In this document: in pieces, positions 16,538-24,764 of the stretch
How positions within the stretch are numbered: the first letter of the stretch is position 1
Layout of the letters: each line of letters begins with the position of its first letter
From: Thiobacter sp964445085
GTDB taxonomy: Bacteria; Pseudomonadota; Gammaproteobacteria; Burkholderiales; Thiobacteraceae
Assembly: GCA_964445085.1 (NCBI GenBank)
Contig: CAYUJV010000011.1
Location: 1-41,534, forward strand
Reading direction: 5' to 3'
DNA: 41,534 bases
The notes under the pieces: generated by a model
What the model saw: the letters and a program-made list of their open reading frames with translations, nothing else
Database searches by the model: none
Told to the model about the DNA's origin: nothing
Translations under genes and position numbers: made by a program

Positions 16538-17248
16538 ATGAAATGGCTTGTCATTCCAGCCTCGATGCTTCTCCTCTCCGCCTGCGCCAGCTCGAACCCG
16601 CGCCCGGGCAAGGGTCCCAATCCCCCGGAATTCCAGCTCAGCTCGCTTGCCAAGACCGAGGTGGACCAGGTCGCCGAACTGCATGCGCAGGAGGCGCTCA
16701 TTCACTTGCACGTGCTGGCCGAAAAGCTCTACCGGCGCAACCCGCGCGAGTGGCGCAAAGGCGGCAATGCCTCCCTGGAGCAGGCCATGGCGCGCATCTT
16801 CGACAGCGGCGTCAATGTGGATTTCCCGGAACTGCAGGGCAGGCGCGGCACGGAGGCCGTCCTGCTGGCCTTTCGCGACGACTATGCCGGCGATCGCGTG
16901 CTGGCCTTCATGTGGGGGCTGCTGACGATGACGCGCGCCGCCTACGACGACCGGACCGAGTTCTACGCCATGGACGAGCTGGACCCGCAGGCGCTCTACA
17001 ATGCCGCGCGCAACTTCGAGATCGCCGCCTGGAAGCTGGCCAACGCGCGCGATGTGAATGGCCAGCCCTATCTGCTGTCGAATGAACTCAACGGCGAGGT
17101 GCGCAATCTCAGCTTCGAGCGGGAATTCGGCAAGCTCATCGGCGAGACGGACATGCTGGCGCGCATCCTCGCCGGGCGCAGCAACCGCACCGTCGTGCGC
17201 GTGATCCAGAACCTGGCCACGGCGGTATTCCTTCCCATCAAGCCATGA
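16538..17248 (+). CDS. Putative outer-membrane lipoprotein, function unknown
   Basis: A 236-residue protein I do not recognise. It begins with a lipoprotein signal peptide ending in the lipobox LLSAC, so Cys16 would be lipidated; Ala at position +2 argues for sorting to the outer membrane. A short Pro-rich linker (SSNPRPGKGPNPPEF) is followed by a mainly helical domain with AELHAQEALIHLHVLAEKLYRRNPREW and ending FLPIKP. No enzyme motif is seen. ATG 16538 is chosen because it gives the signal peptide; the ribosome site is weak. Its TGA overlaps the start of the SDR gene (ATGA), and that gene in turn overlaps mltB. The three are thus translationally coupled, which hints at a cell-envelope role. 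Confidence 0.83.
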   Translation: MKWLVIPASMLLLSACASSNPRPGKGPNPPEFQLSSLAKTEVDQVAELHAQEALIHLHVLAEKLYRRNPREWRKGGNASLEQAMARIFDSGVNVDFPELQGRRGTEAVLLAFRDDYAGDRVLAFMWGLLTMTRAAYDDRTEFYAMDELDPQALYNAARNFEIAAWKLANARDVNGQPYLLSNELNGEVRNLSFEREFGKLIGETDMLARILAGRSNRTVVRVIQNLATAVFLPIKP

Positions 17249-18090
17249 CGCAGAAAAGCATTCTGATCACCGGCTGCTCCAGCGGCATCGGCCTGTGCGC
17301 GGCGGAAGGGCTGCAGGCAAGGGGCTGGCGCGTGTTCGCCACGGCGCGCAAGCCGAGGGACGTCGACCTGCTTCGCGCCAAGGGGCTGGAGGCGCTGCAG
17401 CTCGACCTGGCGGATTCCGCCTCCATCATCGCGGCGGTGGAGGCGGTGCTCGCAGGCACGGGCGGCCGCCTGGATGCCCTGTTCAACAACGGCGCCTACG
17501 GGCAGGCCGGCGCGGTGGAGGATCTGCGGCGCGAGGTGCTGCGCGAACAGTTCGAGACCAATCTTTTCGGCACGGTCGAACTGACCAATCGCATCATTCC
17601 CGTGATGCGCCGCCAGGGCCACGGCCGCATCATCCAGAACAGTTCGCTGCTGGGCTACGTGGCGCTGCCTTACCGCGGTGCCTACGTGGCGTCGAAGTTT
17701 GCGCTGGAAGGCCTGACGGACACCCTGCGGCTGGAGCTTCACGGCAGCGGCATCCATGTCGTGCTGATCGAACCGGGGCCGATCGCCAGCCGCTTTCGCG
17801 CCAATGCCTTCGCGTCCTATCAGCGCAACATCGACAAGACGCACAGCTTCCATCGTCAGAAGTACGAGGCGATGGAACGCCGGCTGACCAAGCCGGGGCC
17901 GGCGGCGCCGTTCACGCTGCCGCCGCAGGCCGTGCTCGACGTGCTGGTACGGGCACTGGAGGCCCGCCAGCCCAGAGCGCGCTATCGGGTCACGTTTCCC
18001 GCAACGCTGTTTGCATGGTGCCGGCGGGGCCTTCCCGACCGGCTGCTGGACCGGGTGCTCCTCGCAGTAGGAAAGGGCGAATCGAAATGA
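17245..18090 (+). CDS. Short-chain dehydrogenase/reductase
   Basis: A 281-residue classical SDR, an NAD(P)-dependent oxidoreductase. The dinucleotide loop TGCSSGIG (residues 9-16), the NNGAYG segment (81-86, usual NNAG), Asn106, Ser133/134, Tyr147 and Lys151 in YVASK form a complete active site. The Arg in ATARKP after the second strand suggests NADP preference. The C-terminal part (RQKYEAMERRLTKPGPAAPF) resembles SDRs that act on lipid or steroid-like substrates, but the substrate cannot be assigned. It overlaps the lipoprotein gene by 4 bases upstream and mltB by 4 bases downstream. Confidence 0.92.
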   Translation: MTQKSILITGCSSGIGLCAAEGLQARGWRVFATARKPRDVDLLRAKGLEALQLDLADSASIIAAVEAVLAGTGGRLDALFNNGAYGQAGAVEDLRREVLREQFETNLFGTVELTNRIIPVMRRQGHGRIIQNSSLLGYVALPYRGAYVASKFALEGLTDTLRLELHGSGIHVVLIEPGPIASRFRANAFASYQRNIDKTHSFHRQKYEAMERRLTKPGPAAPFTLPPQAVLDVLVRALEARQPRARYRVTFPATLFAWCRRGLPDRLLDRVLLAVGKGESK

Positions 18091-19127
18091 GATGGGTGGT
18101 ATTGCTGCTGGCGCTCAGCTTGAGCGCACCGACACTGGCACGGAAGAAGCCGGACCCGGGGCCGTTGTTCTCGACGCGGGCGGAGTATGGCGCTTTCGTC
18201 AAATCCGTTGCCGATGCGCTGCAGATGGATGCGGGCGAGCTGGAGAAGGTCTTTGGCGACGTGCGCCTCAAGCCGCAGATCGTGCGCGCCATCTCCCTGC
18301 CAGCCGAAGCGAAGCCCTGGGACCAGTACCGGCCGCTGTTCGTGAACGAAAGGCGCATCCTGGGCGGGGTGGCATTCTGGGACGAGCATGCCGCGGCATT
18401 GCTGCGCGCGCGGGAGCAGTTCGGGGTGCCGGAATCGATGATCATCGCCATCATCGGCGTCGAGACGGTCTACGGGCGCAACACCGGCAGTTACCGGGTG
18501 ATGGATGCGCTTACCACCCTGGCCGTGGATTATCCGCCGCGCGCGGATTACTTCCGCCGCGAGCTGGAGCAGTTCCTGCGGCTGGCGCGCAGCCAGGAAT
18601 TCGATCCGCTGAGCGTGAAGGGCTCCTACGCGGGCGCCATGGGCATCGGGCAGTTCATGCCCAGCAGCTACCTGAACTACGGCCTCGACTTCGATGGCGA
18701 CGGCCACAGCGACCTGTGGCGCAGCACCGACGACGCCATCGGCAGCGTGGCGAACTACTTCAAGTCCTTTGGCTGGAAGACGGGCGAGCCCGTGGCCGTG
18801 CGGGTGGACGTGAAAGGCGAGGAGACGCGGGAGTTCGCCAACACCGGCTGGAGCGCGCGGCGCACGGTCGAAGCGTGGCAGAAGCGGGGAGTGGCGCTGC
18901 GCAATCCGGGCCAGGCCGTGCCGGAGCAGGCCGAGGCAATGCTCGTGCGGCTCGACACCGCAGCCGGCCCGGAATACTGGCTGGGGTTCCAGAACTATTA
19001 CGTCATCACCCGCTACAACCGCAGCCTGCAGTACGCCCTGGCGGTCTACCAGCTGAGCCAGCAAATCGAGCAGGCGCGCGCCCCCGCCTACGCATCGGAC
19101 AAGCCCTGCAGCGACGGCAGCTGCTAG
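18087..19127 (+). CDS. mltB: Lytic murein transglycosylase B (GH103)
   Basis: MltB cleaves the MurNAc-GlcNAc bond of peptidoglycan and leaves 1,6-anhydro ends. The 346-residue protein has a signal peptide (cleaved near LARKK), a helical region, the catalytic Glu126 in IIGVETVYGRNTGSY, then MGIGQFMPSSYLNYG and the DFDGDGHSDLW loop seen in this family. Unlike E. coli MltB it has no lipobox Cys, so a soluble periplasmic form is expected. The C-terminus carries two Cys (CSDGSC) that might form a disulfide. The start overlaps the SDR stop (ATGA), so expression depends on the lipoprotein/SDR transcript. Confidence 0.95.
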   Translation: MRWVVLLLALSLSAPTLARKKPDPGPLFSTRAEYGAFVKSVADALQMDAGELEKVFGDVRLKPQIVRAISLPAEAKPWDQYRPLFVNERRILGGVAFWDEHAAALLRAREQFGVPESMIIAIIGVETVYGRNTGSYRVMDALTTLAVDYPPRADYFRRELEQFLRLARSQEFDPLSVKGSYAGAMGIGQFMPSSYLNYGLDFDGDGHSDLWRSTDDAIGSVANYFKSFGWKTGEPVAVRVDVKGEETREFANTGWSARRTVEAWQKRGVALRNPGQAVPEQAEAMLVRLDTAAGPEYWLGFQNYYVITRYNRSLQYALAVYQLSQQIEQARAPAYASDKPCSDGSC

Positions 19128-19172
19128 CGCCGCTCCAGCCCAACCCCGCCTGTCGCCAAAAACCATATGATC

Positions 19173-19196
19173 ATGTCAACATATAGTCAAAATGTT
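19173..19196 (+). promoter_or_regulatory. AT-rich inverted repeats before the OmpR-type regulator
   Basis: The 99-base gap before ATG 19227 is unusually AT-rich for this window. It holds ATGT-CA-ACAT (19173-19182) and AACAT-N9-ATGTT (19178-19196), overlapping a possible -10 TATAGT (19182-19187). This layout suits an operator, perhaps for autoregulation. No clear -35 element is seen. Confidence 0.35.
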
Positions 19197-19226
19197 AGCG
19201 ATTGTGGCTTGCCACGGGAGGGGCGG

Positions 19227-19916
19227 ATGCGGGTTGCACTACTGGAGGACGATGCGGACATTGCGCGCCTGTTGGCGCTGTGGTTGGAGGAGGCGGGCCA
19301 TGCGCCCCAGCTGTTCGACAGCGGGGCGGCCCTGACCAGGGCGCTGGGCCGCGACAGCTTCGACCTTCTATTGCTGGACTGGATGCTGCCCGACACCTCC
19401 GGCGACAAGATTCTGCAATGGGTCCGCGAGAACGTGGACTGGCCGATCCCGGTGATCTTCGTCACCGGGCGCAACCGGGAGCAGGACATCGTCGCGGGAC
19501 TCAGCCTGGGCGCTGACGATTACGTGGCCAAGCCGGTGCGGCGCGATGAATTCCTGGCGCGGGTGGAAGCCGTGGGGCGGCGCGCGCATCCCGCGCTCAA
19601 GCCGGCCGGCGTGCTGAGCCATCCGCCGTATGAGATCGACCTCGGCGCCCGGCGCGTGCGCTGTCGCGGCGAGACCATCGAGCTGACGCAGAAGGAGTAC
19701 GAGCTCGCGCTGTTCCTGTTCCGCAATCAAGGCCGCCTGCTGTCGCGCGGCCACATCCTGCAGAGCGTGTGGGGACATCAGCCCGACATCAGCACGCGGA
19801 CGGTGGACACCCATGTCAGCCGCCTGCGCATCAAGCTCGGCCTCGGCCCGGAGAACGACTGGCAGCTGAGCGCGATCTACAACCATGGCTATCGCCTGGA
19901 GCAGGTGGCGGGCTGA
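19227..19916 (+). CDS. OmpR-family response regulator
   Basis: A 229-residue two-component regulator: receiver domain (1-115) with LLEDDADI, phospho-Asp51 in LLLLDWMLPDTSGD, Thr79 in VIFVTG and Lys in DDYVAKPV, then a winged-helix DNA-binding domain with LTQKEYELALFLFRN, RTVDTHVSRLRIKLGL and NHGYRLEQV. All phosphorylation residues are present. ATG 19227 is chosen because GGGAGGGG precedes it at good spacing; in-frame ATGs at 19167 and 19173 would add a non-conserved leader. No histidine kinase gene is adjacent, so the partner is unknown. It converges with ybiT on the other strand, separated by only 18 bases. Confidence 0.94.
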   Translation: MRVALLEDDADIARLLALWLEEAGHAPQLFDSGAALTRALGRDSFDLLLLDWMLPDTSGDKILQWVRENVDWPIPVIFVTGRNREQDIVAGLSLGADDYVAKPVRRDEFLARVEAVGRRAHPALKPAGVLSHPPYEIDLGARRVRCRGETIELTQKEYELALFLFRNQGRLLSRGHILQSVWGHQPDISTRTVDTHVSRLRIKLGLGPENDWQLSAIYNHGYRLEQVAG

Positions 19917-19934
19917 ACCGGGCCCGGCGCTGTC

Positions 19935-21539
19935 TCAGGCAATGCCCTGGCTGGCGAGGTAGTCCTCGTAGTTGCCGGTGTAGCGGGTGAAGTTCCCCTT
20001 GCCATCGAGCTCGATCACCTGGGTGGCGAGCGAGGAAACGAACTGGCGATCGTGGCTGACGAAGATCAGCGTCCCGGTGTATTTTTCCAGCGCGATATTG
20101 AGCGACTCGATGGATTCCATGTCCATGTGGTTCGTCGGCTCGTCCATGATCAGAACGTTGGGCCGCTCCAGCATCAGCTTGCCGTAGAGCATGCGCCCCT
20201 TCTCGCCGCCGGACAGCACGCGCACGGATTTCTTCACGTCGTCGCCGGAGAACAGCAGCCGGCCGAGGATGCCGCGGATCACCTGGTCGTCGTCCCCCGG
20301 CTGACCCCACTGCTTCATCCAGTCGAACACGTTCAGGTCGGAGTCGAACTCCGCCGCATGGTCCTGGGCGAAATAGCCGATGCGCGCCTTCTCCGCCCAC
20401 TTCACCTCGCCCTGGTCCGGCTCGATCTCGCCCACCAGGGTCTTCAGCAGGGTGGTCTTGCCGGCGCCGTTGGGGCCGATCACGGCGAGGCGCTCGCCCG
20501 CTTCCAGGATGAAGTTCATGCCGTGGAACAGGGCGCGGTCGTAGCCCTTGCCGATGTCCATGATCTCCACCGCCTGGCGGTGCAGCTTTTCCTTGGGGTC
20601 CAGTTCGAAGCGGATGTAGGGGTTCTGGCGGCTGGAGGGCTTCACCTCCACGGCTTCCGCCTTGATCTTGTCGATCTGCTTCAGGCGCGAGGTGGCCTGG
20701 CGCGCCTTGGACTTGTTGGCGGCGAAGCGCGCCACGAATTCCTGCAGTTCCGCCACCTTCTCCTTGGCGCGGGCGTTGGCGGCGGCGAGCTGCGCCCGCG
20801 CCTGGGCCGAGGCCAGCATGTAGTCGTCGTAGTTGCCCGGGTAGACGCGGATGGTGCTGTAGTCCAGGTCCGCCATGTGGGTGCACACGCTGTTCAGGAA
20901 GTGGCGGTCGTGGGAGATGATGATCATGGTGCTGGAGCGGGCGTTGATCACTTCCTCCAGCCAGCGGATGGTGTTGATGTCCAGATTGTTGGTGGGCTCG
21001 TCCAGCAGCAGGATGTCCGGGTTGGAGAACAGCGCCTGGGCCAGCAGCACGCGCAGCTTGTAGCCGGGCGCCACCTCCCGCATCGGGCCGTTATGGTTCT
21101 CCAGCGGGATGCCCACGCCCAGCAGCAGCTCGCCGGCGCGCGCTTCCGCCGTGTAGCCGTCCAGCTCGGCGAAGCGGGATTCCAGCTCCGCCGCCTTCAT
21201 GTAGTCGTCCTCGGTGGCCTCCGGGTTGGCATAGATGGCGTCCTTTTCCTGCATCACGCGCCACATTTCCTCATGGCCCATCATCACCACGTCCAGGACG
21301 CGCACGTCCTCGTAGGCGAACTGGTCCTGGCGCAGCCAGGCCAGGCGCGCGTGGGGGTCGAGCGAGACGTTGCCGGAACTGGGTTCGAGCACGCCGGCGA
21401 GGATCTTCATGAAGGTGGACTTGCCGCAGCCGTTGGCCCCGATCAGCCCATAGCGGTTGCCGTCGCCGAACTTGACGGAGACGTTTTCGAACAGGGGCTT
21501 GGCCCCGAACTGCATGGTGATGTTGGCGGTGGAGAGCAA
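19935..21539 (-). CDS. ybiT: ABC-F family ATPase YbiT
   Basis: ABC-F proteins are soluble twin ATPases without membrane domains that act on the ribosome. The 534-residue protein aligns along its length with E. coli YbiT. It has Walker A motifs GANGCGKST and GPNGAGKTT, Walker B ILLLDEPTNNLD and VLIMDEPTNHMD, the degenerate first signature (EVAPGYKLRVLLAQAL) typical of YbiT, LSGGEKGR in the second half, and the charged linker between the halves. It ends NYEDYLASQGIA. The start is TTG at 21539, supported by GAGGAAA 4 bases upstream on the minus strand; the next in-frame ATG is at residue 9, inside the conserved first strand. Its precise role is less well known than that of EttA. Confidence 0.95.
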   Translation of the reverse strand: MLSTANITMQFGAKPLFENVSVKFGDGNRYGLIGANGCGKSTFMKILAGVLEPSSGNVSLDPHARLAWLRQDQFAYEDVRVLDVVMMGHEEMWRVMQEKDAIYANPEATEDDYMKAAELESRFAELDGYTAEARAGELLLGVGIPLENHNGPMREVAPGYKLRVLLAQALFSNPDILLLDEPTNNLDINTIRWLEEVINARSSTMIIISHDRHFLNSVCTHMADLDYSTIRVYPGNYDDYMLASAQARAQLAAANARAKEKVAELQEFVARFAANKSKARQATSRLKQIDKIKAEAVEVKPSSRQNPYIRFELDPKEKLHRQAVEIMDIGKGYDRALFHGMNFILEAGERLAVIGPNGAGKTTLLKTLVGEIEPDQGEVKWAEKARIGYFAQDHAAEFDSDLNVFDWMKQWGQPGDDDQVIRGILGRLLFSGDDVKKSVRVLSGGEKGRMLYGKLMLERPNVLIMDEPTNHMDMESIESLNIALEKYTGTLIFVSHDRQFVSSLATQVIELDGKGNFTRYTGNYEDYLASQGIA

Positions 21540-21543
21540 GGGA

Positions 21544-21550
21544 TTTCCTC
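21544..21550 (-). promoter_or_regulatory. Ribosome binding site that fixes a TTG start (ybiT)
   Basis: On the minus strand GAGGAAA is followed by TCCC and then TTG. The homologous N-terminus MLSTANITMQFG begins exactly at this TTG, so the site supports a non-ATG start. A GCGTCC/GGACGC hairpin (21552-21566) sits immediately upstream and could affect ribosome access. Confidence 0.7.
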
Positions 21551-21585
21551 GGCGTCCGCGGGACGCAGCCGTGAAAAAACCCGCA

Positions 21586-21591
21586 ATTTTA
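21586..21591 (-). promoter_or_regulatory. Possible -10 element for ybiT
   Basis: On the minus strand TAAAAT matches five of six -10 positions, 46 bases before the TTG start. The hexamer 17 bases upstream (TTTCCC on the minus strand) is a weak -35. Confidence 0.35.
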
Positions 21592-21615
21592 GCAAGACGG
21601 GGCGGGTGGGGAAAG

Positions 21616-21632
21616 GCGAAGCGCGGCTTCGC
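21616..21632 (-). terminator. Hairpin between the lone receiver gene and ybiT
   Basis: GCGAAGC and GCTTCGC form a 7-bp stem with a 3-base loop, 16 bases after the receiver gene stop on the minus strand. The bases that follow are C/T-rich rather than a clean U-run, so termination would be partial at best. Confidence 0.35.
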
Positions 21633-21647
21633 TTGCCCCTGGGAGGT

Positions 21648-22031
21648 TCAGCGGCGCGCCCAGATGCTGCGGATGCTGTCGGGCAGCGTCAGCGGGTCGA
21701 AGGGCTTGGCGATCACGTCGAGCGCGCCCAGGGCCCGGTAGTGGGCGATTTCCTGGGGCCGGACCTTGGCCGTCATGAAGATGACCGGCGTCTGCCGCGT
21801 GGCTTGCACGCCGCGCAGGGCCTTGAGCATGCTCGGGCCGTCCATGCCCGGCAGCATGACATCGAGCAGGATGAGGTCGGGCGCGAAGACCGCAACCTCG
21901 GCCAGCGCTTCCGGCCCCGAGCTGCACACGCGCACGGTGAAGCCGCCGACGACCTCGAGCGCGAGACGCGCCACGGCCTGGATGTCCGGGTCGTCTTCCA
22001 CGTACAGAATGCGCTTCAAGCCGTCTTCCAT
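21648..22031 (-). CDS. Stand-alone receiver domain protein
   Basis: A 127-residue CheY-like receiver without output domain. It has VEDDPDIQ (Asp13/14), phospho-Asp57 in LLDVMLPGMDG, Thr in VIFMTAK and the C-terminal Lys in DVIAKPFDPL, so it should be phosphorylated. It differs from the true CheY in the cheA operon: it lacks the CheY-specific residues around the FliM surface, so another partner is likely. ATG 22031 is preceded by a G-rich stretch. No kinase is adjacent. It reads away from the SpmA/SpmB-like gene from a shared 156-base gap, and ybiT lies downstream. Confidence 0.9.
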   Translation of the reverse strand: MEDGLKRILYVEDDPDIQAVARLALEVVGGFTVRVCSSGPEALAEVAVFAPDLILLDVMLPGMDGPSMLKALRGVQATRQTPVIFMTAKVRPQEIAHYRALGALDVIAKPFDPLTLPDSIRSIWARR

Positions 22032-22136
22032 GCCATGCCCCCGGCAGGTTTCATCCGCGCCCGGTTCTCGTTTCCGAGCGATGGCGCCTGGTGCAAGTCT
22101 ATAACGCCGGCGCCGGGCTTGGGCAGTCCGCTTGGT

Positions 22137-22166
22137 TTGACGGGCCACGCGGCCGACTCTTAAGAT
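22137..22166 (+). promoter_or_regulatory. Sigma-70-type promoter for the SpmA/SpmB-like gene
   Basis: TTGACG (22137-22142), an 18-base spacer and TAAGAT (22161-22166). The -35 matches five of six positions and the -10 four of six. The start codon lies 21 bases after the -10. Confidence 0.5.
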
Positions 22167-22187
22167 GCCCGGCGGGAGGGAATCTGG

Positions 22188-23417
22188 ATGTTGAACGCGA
22201 TCTGGGCCGGCTTTCTGTTGGTGGCCCTGGGGACCGCTGCCGCGAAGGCCTTGCTGCTGGGGCAGGGCGACGTCTTCGGCGCGCTGATGAAGAGCATGTT
22301 CGACAGCAGCAAGGTCGCGTTCGAGGTGGCGCTGGGGCTCACCGGCGTGATGACCCTGTGGCTGGGCATCATGCGCATCGGCGAAGCCGGCGGCTTCCTG
22401 CAATCGCTCACGCGCCTGCTGATGCCGCTGTTCCGCCGCCTGATGCCGGAGGTCCCGCCCAACCATCCCGCCCATGGCGCCATCGTCATGAACATGTCAG
22501 CCAACATGCTCGGCCTCGACAACGCGGCGACGCCGCTCGGCCTGAAGGCGATGCGCGAGTTGCAGAGCCTCAACCCGAGCGCGGACACGGCGAGCAATGC
22601 GCAGATCCTGTTCATGGTGCTCAATGCCTCGTCGGTCACCATCTTTCCGGTGACCATCTTCACCTACCGGGCGCAGATGGGGGCGGCCGACCCCACCGAC
22701 GTGTTCATTCCCATCCTGATCGCGACCTATTGCTCGACCATGGCCGGGCTGCTGGCGGTGGCGGTGGCGCAGCGCATCAACCTGTTGGACCGGGTGGTCG
22801 CGGCCTACGTGGGGGCGGCAACGGCGGGGATCGGCGCCCTGGTGTGGTATTTCACCCGGCTTTCGGCGACGGAGATGCAGCGGCAGTCGGCACTGGTGAC
22901 CAATGTCGTGCTCCTGGCGCTGATCGCGGCCTTCCTCATCGGCGCGCTGCGGCGCCGGGTGCCGGTGTACGAAACCTTCATCGAGGGCGCCAAGGATGGC
23001 TTCCAGATCGCGATCGGCATCATTCCCTATCTGGTGGCGATGCTGGTGGCGATCGGCATGCTGCGGGCGAGCGGGGCGCTGGACCTGGCGCTGGATGGCA
23101 TCCGCTGGCTGGTCGCGGCCGCAGGCTGGGATACGCGTTTCGTCGACGCCCTGCCCACGGCTCTGGTCAAGCCGCTGTCCGGCAGCGGCGCGCGGGCGAT
23201 GATGGTGGAGACGATGCGGACCTACGGCGCCGATTCCTTCGCCGGGCGTCTGGCGTCGGTGATCCAGGGCAGCACGGAAACGACCTTCTATGTGCTCGCG
23301 GTGTACTTCGGCGCGGTCGGCATCAAGCGCACGCGCCACGCCGTATCCTGCGCACTGCTGGCCGATCTGGCCGGCGTGGTGGCGGCAATTGGCGTCTGCT
23401 ACCTGTTCTTCGGATGA
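22188..23417 (+). CDS. SpmA-SpmB-like fused nucleoside-recognition membrane protein
   Basis: A 409-residue inner-membrane protein with about eight to ten hydrophobic segments. The N-terminal half (GVMTLWLGIMRIGEAGG, MNMSANMLGLDNAATPLG) resembles Bacillus SpmA. The C-terminal half (VYETFIEGAKDGFQIAIGI, PLSGSGARAMMVETM, QGSTETTFYVLAVYFGAVG) resembles SpmB. Such fusions occur in non-sporulating proteobacteria, where their job is not settled; the family (Gate/nucleoside recognition) suggests transport of a small solute. The start is supported by GGGAGGGAA before ATG 22188. The gene converges with the minus-strand chemotaxis operon with a 38-base gap. Confidence 0.9.
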   Translation: MLNAIWAGFLLVALGTAAAKALLLGQGDVFGALMKSMFDSSKVAFEVALGLTGVMTLWLGIMRIGEAGGFLQSLTRLLMPLFRRLMPEVPPNHPAHGAIVMNMSANMLGLDNAATPLGLKAMRELQSLNPSADTASNAQILFMVLNASSVTIFPVTIFTYRAQMGAADPTDVFIPILIATYCSTMAGLLAVAVAQRINLLDRVVAAYVGAATAGIGALVWYFTRLSATEMQRQSALVTNVVLLALIAAFLIGALRRRVPVYETFIEGAKDGFQIAIGIIPYLVAMLVAIGMLRASGALDLALDGIRWLVAAAGWDTRFVDALPTALVKPLSGSGARAMMVETMRTYGADSFAGRLASVIQGSTETTFYVLAVYFGAVGIKRTRHAVSCALLADLAGVVAAIGVCYLFFG

Positions 23418-23455
23418 GCCGGTCCCGGCCTTGCGCCTTGTGACGTGTCGCTTTG

Positions 23456-24712
23456 CTAAACCCCCAGTTCCTCCACCCAGGCCAGCGCCTGGATGTGCGC
23501 GGCGTTGACCCGTTCCGGATCGAGGGTGAGGGATTCGGCCAGCTCACGGATGTCGGCCGTGTTGGCGCTCTCGCAGGCCTCGGCCAGCTGCAGGAAGGGC
23601 CCGTAGATGCCGTCGCGGCGGAGCAGGGCATCGGCGATGGGCTCCGGCAGGAACAGCTTCTCCAGGATCTGGTCCATGGGCATTTCCAGCATGGCGTCGA
23701 GCAGGGAGAAGATGCCGACGATGAACAGGTTGTCGCGCTCGTTCTTGTCGAGGAAGTCCTGGCCCAGCAGCTCGGTCAGGCGGCCGCGGGTCACCGCGGT
23801 CTTCATCAGCGCCGGCGCGGTCGCGCCCTCGTTCGCGGTGACCACCAGCAGCGTCAGCCAGCGGTAGAGCTGCTGGTAGCCGAGGATGGCGAGGGCATGG
23901 CGGATCGACTGGATCTCGCAGGACAGGCCGAAGCCCACCGAGTTGATGTAGCGCAGCAGCTTGAAGGAGAGGGCGACGTCGCGCTTGAAGCCCTTTTCGA
24001 TCTCGCCCACGTCGGCGTTGGCACGCACCTTGTTCAGCAGCTCCAGCACCAATGCCTGGCCGGGATTGATCACGCGCGCGGTGAGGGTCTCGGGGTGGGC
24101 GAAATAGAAGCCCTGGAAGAAATCGAAACTGAGCGCCTTGCAGGCGTTGAACACCGACTTGGTCTCGACCTTCTCGGCGACCAGCTTGACCGGGTGCTTG
24201 CGGGCCGCGGCCACCAGTGCCGGGAGCTTGTCCGGCGGCGTCTGCAGCATGTCGATCTTGACGTAGCTCACCATGCCGAGGAGGGGATCGAACGCGGGAT
24301 TCCCGTCGTAATCGTCCAGCGCCAGGCTGAAGCCGAGCTGCTTGAGCGCACCGAGCCGCTCGACGATCTCCGGCGTGGGCACCACGTCCTCGAGGATCTC
24401 CAGCACGATGCGGCGCGCGGGCAGCAGCTCCAGGAAGTCGCTGTGCAGCACGTTGGCGGTGACGTTCAGGAAGGCGATCTTCTCGCCGAACAGCCATTCG
24501 GCCCCCATGTTGTTCAGGGTGTTCACCAGGACCTGCGCGCCCGCAAGCAGGTCGTCGCCAATGTTCGCCGTGGTGGCCTGGGCATGGTCGCGAAACAGCA
24601 GTTCGTAGCCGACGATGCGCTGCTGGGTGTCGATGATGGGCTGGCGGCCGATGAAGACTTCCTCGTGGCCGGCGGCGCCGGGCTGGGTGACCGCTTGGGC
24701 GAATGGATTCAT
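23456..24712 (-). CDS. EAL-HDOD signalling protein
   Basis: A 418-residue protein with an N-terminal EAL-like domain (about 20-220) and a C-terminal HDOD domain (about 225-400). The EAL domain has ELL for EAL and DDYDGN in place of DDFGTGYSS. The metal Glu, NVTAN, EILED, VKID and QGF are present. Loss of the loop-6 motif suggests it does not hydrolyse c-di-GMP efficiently, although it may bind it; related EAL-HDOD proteins such as CdgJ affect motility. ATG 24712 is preceded by CGAGGAACGC, and the longer frame upstream runs into the cheA end. It is the last gene of the minus-strand chemotaxis operon, 52 bases after cheA. Confidence 0.92.
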   Translation of the reverse strand: MNPFAQAVTQPGAAGHEEVFIGRQPIIDTQQRIVGYELLFRDHAQATTANIGDDLLAGAQVLVNTLNNMGAEWLFGEKIAFLNVTANVLHSDFLELLPARRIVLEILEDVVPTPEIVERLGALKQLGFSLALDDYDGNPAFDPLLGMVSYVKIDMLQTPPDKLPALVAAARKHPVKLVAEKVETKSVFNACKALSFDFFQGFYFAHPETLTARVINPGQALVLELLNKVRANADVGEIEKGFKRDVALSFKLLRYINSVGFGLSCEIQSIRHALAILGYQQLYRWLTLLVVTANEGATAPALMKTAVTRGRLTELLGQDFLDKNERDNLFIVGIFSLLDAMLEMPMDQILEKLFLPEPIADALLRRDGIYGPFLQLAEACESANTADIRELAESLTLDPERVNAAHIQALAWVEELGV

Positions 24713-24764
24713 GCGTTCCTCGTTTCTTCTACTGCGTGTGACTCGTGTCGTTGCCGATCCCGGC

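Noticed and set aside
19917..19934. CCGGGCCCGG palindrome between the OmpR-type regulator and ybiT as a terminator
   Set aside because: The arms leave no loop and no T-run follows on either strand.
20052..22163. 703-residue plus-strand frame opposite ybiT and the lone receiver
   Set aside because: ybiT matches E. coli YbiT along its length; the opposite frame has only Val/His/Gly-rich shadow sequence.
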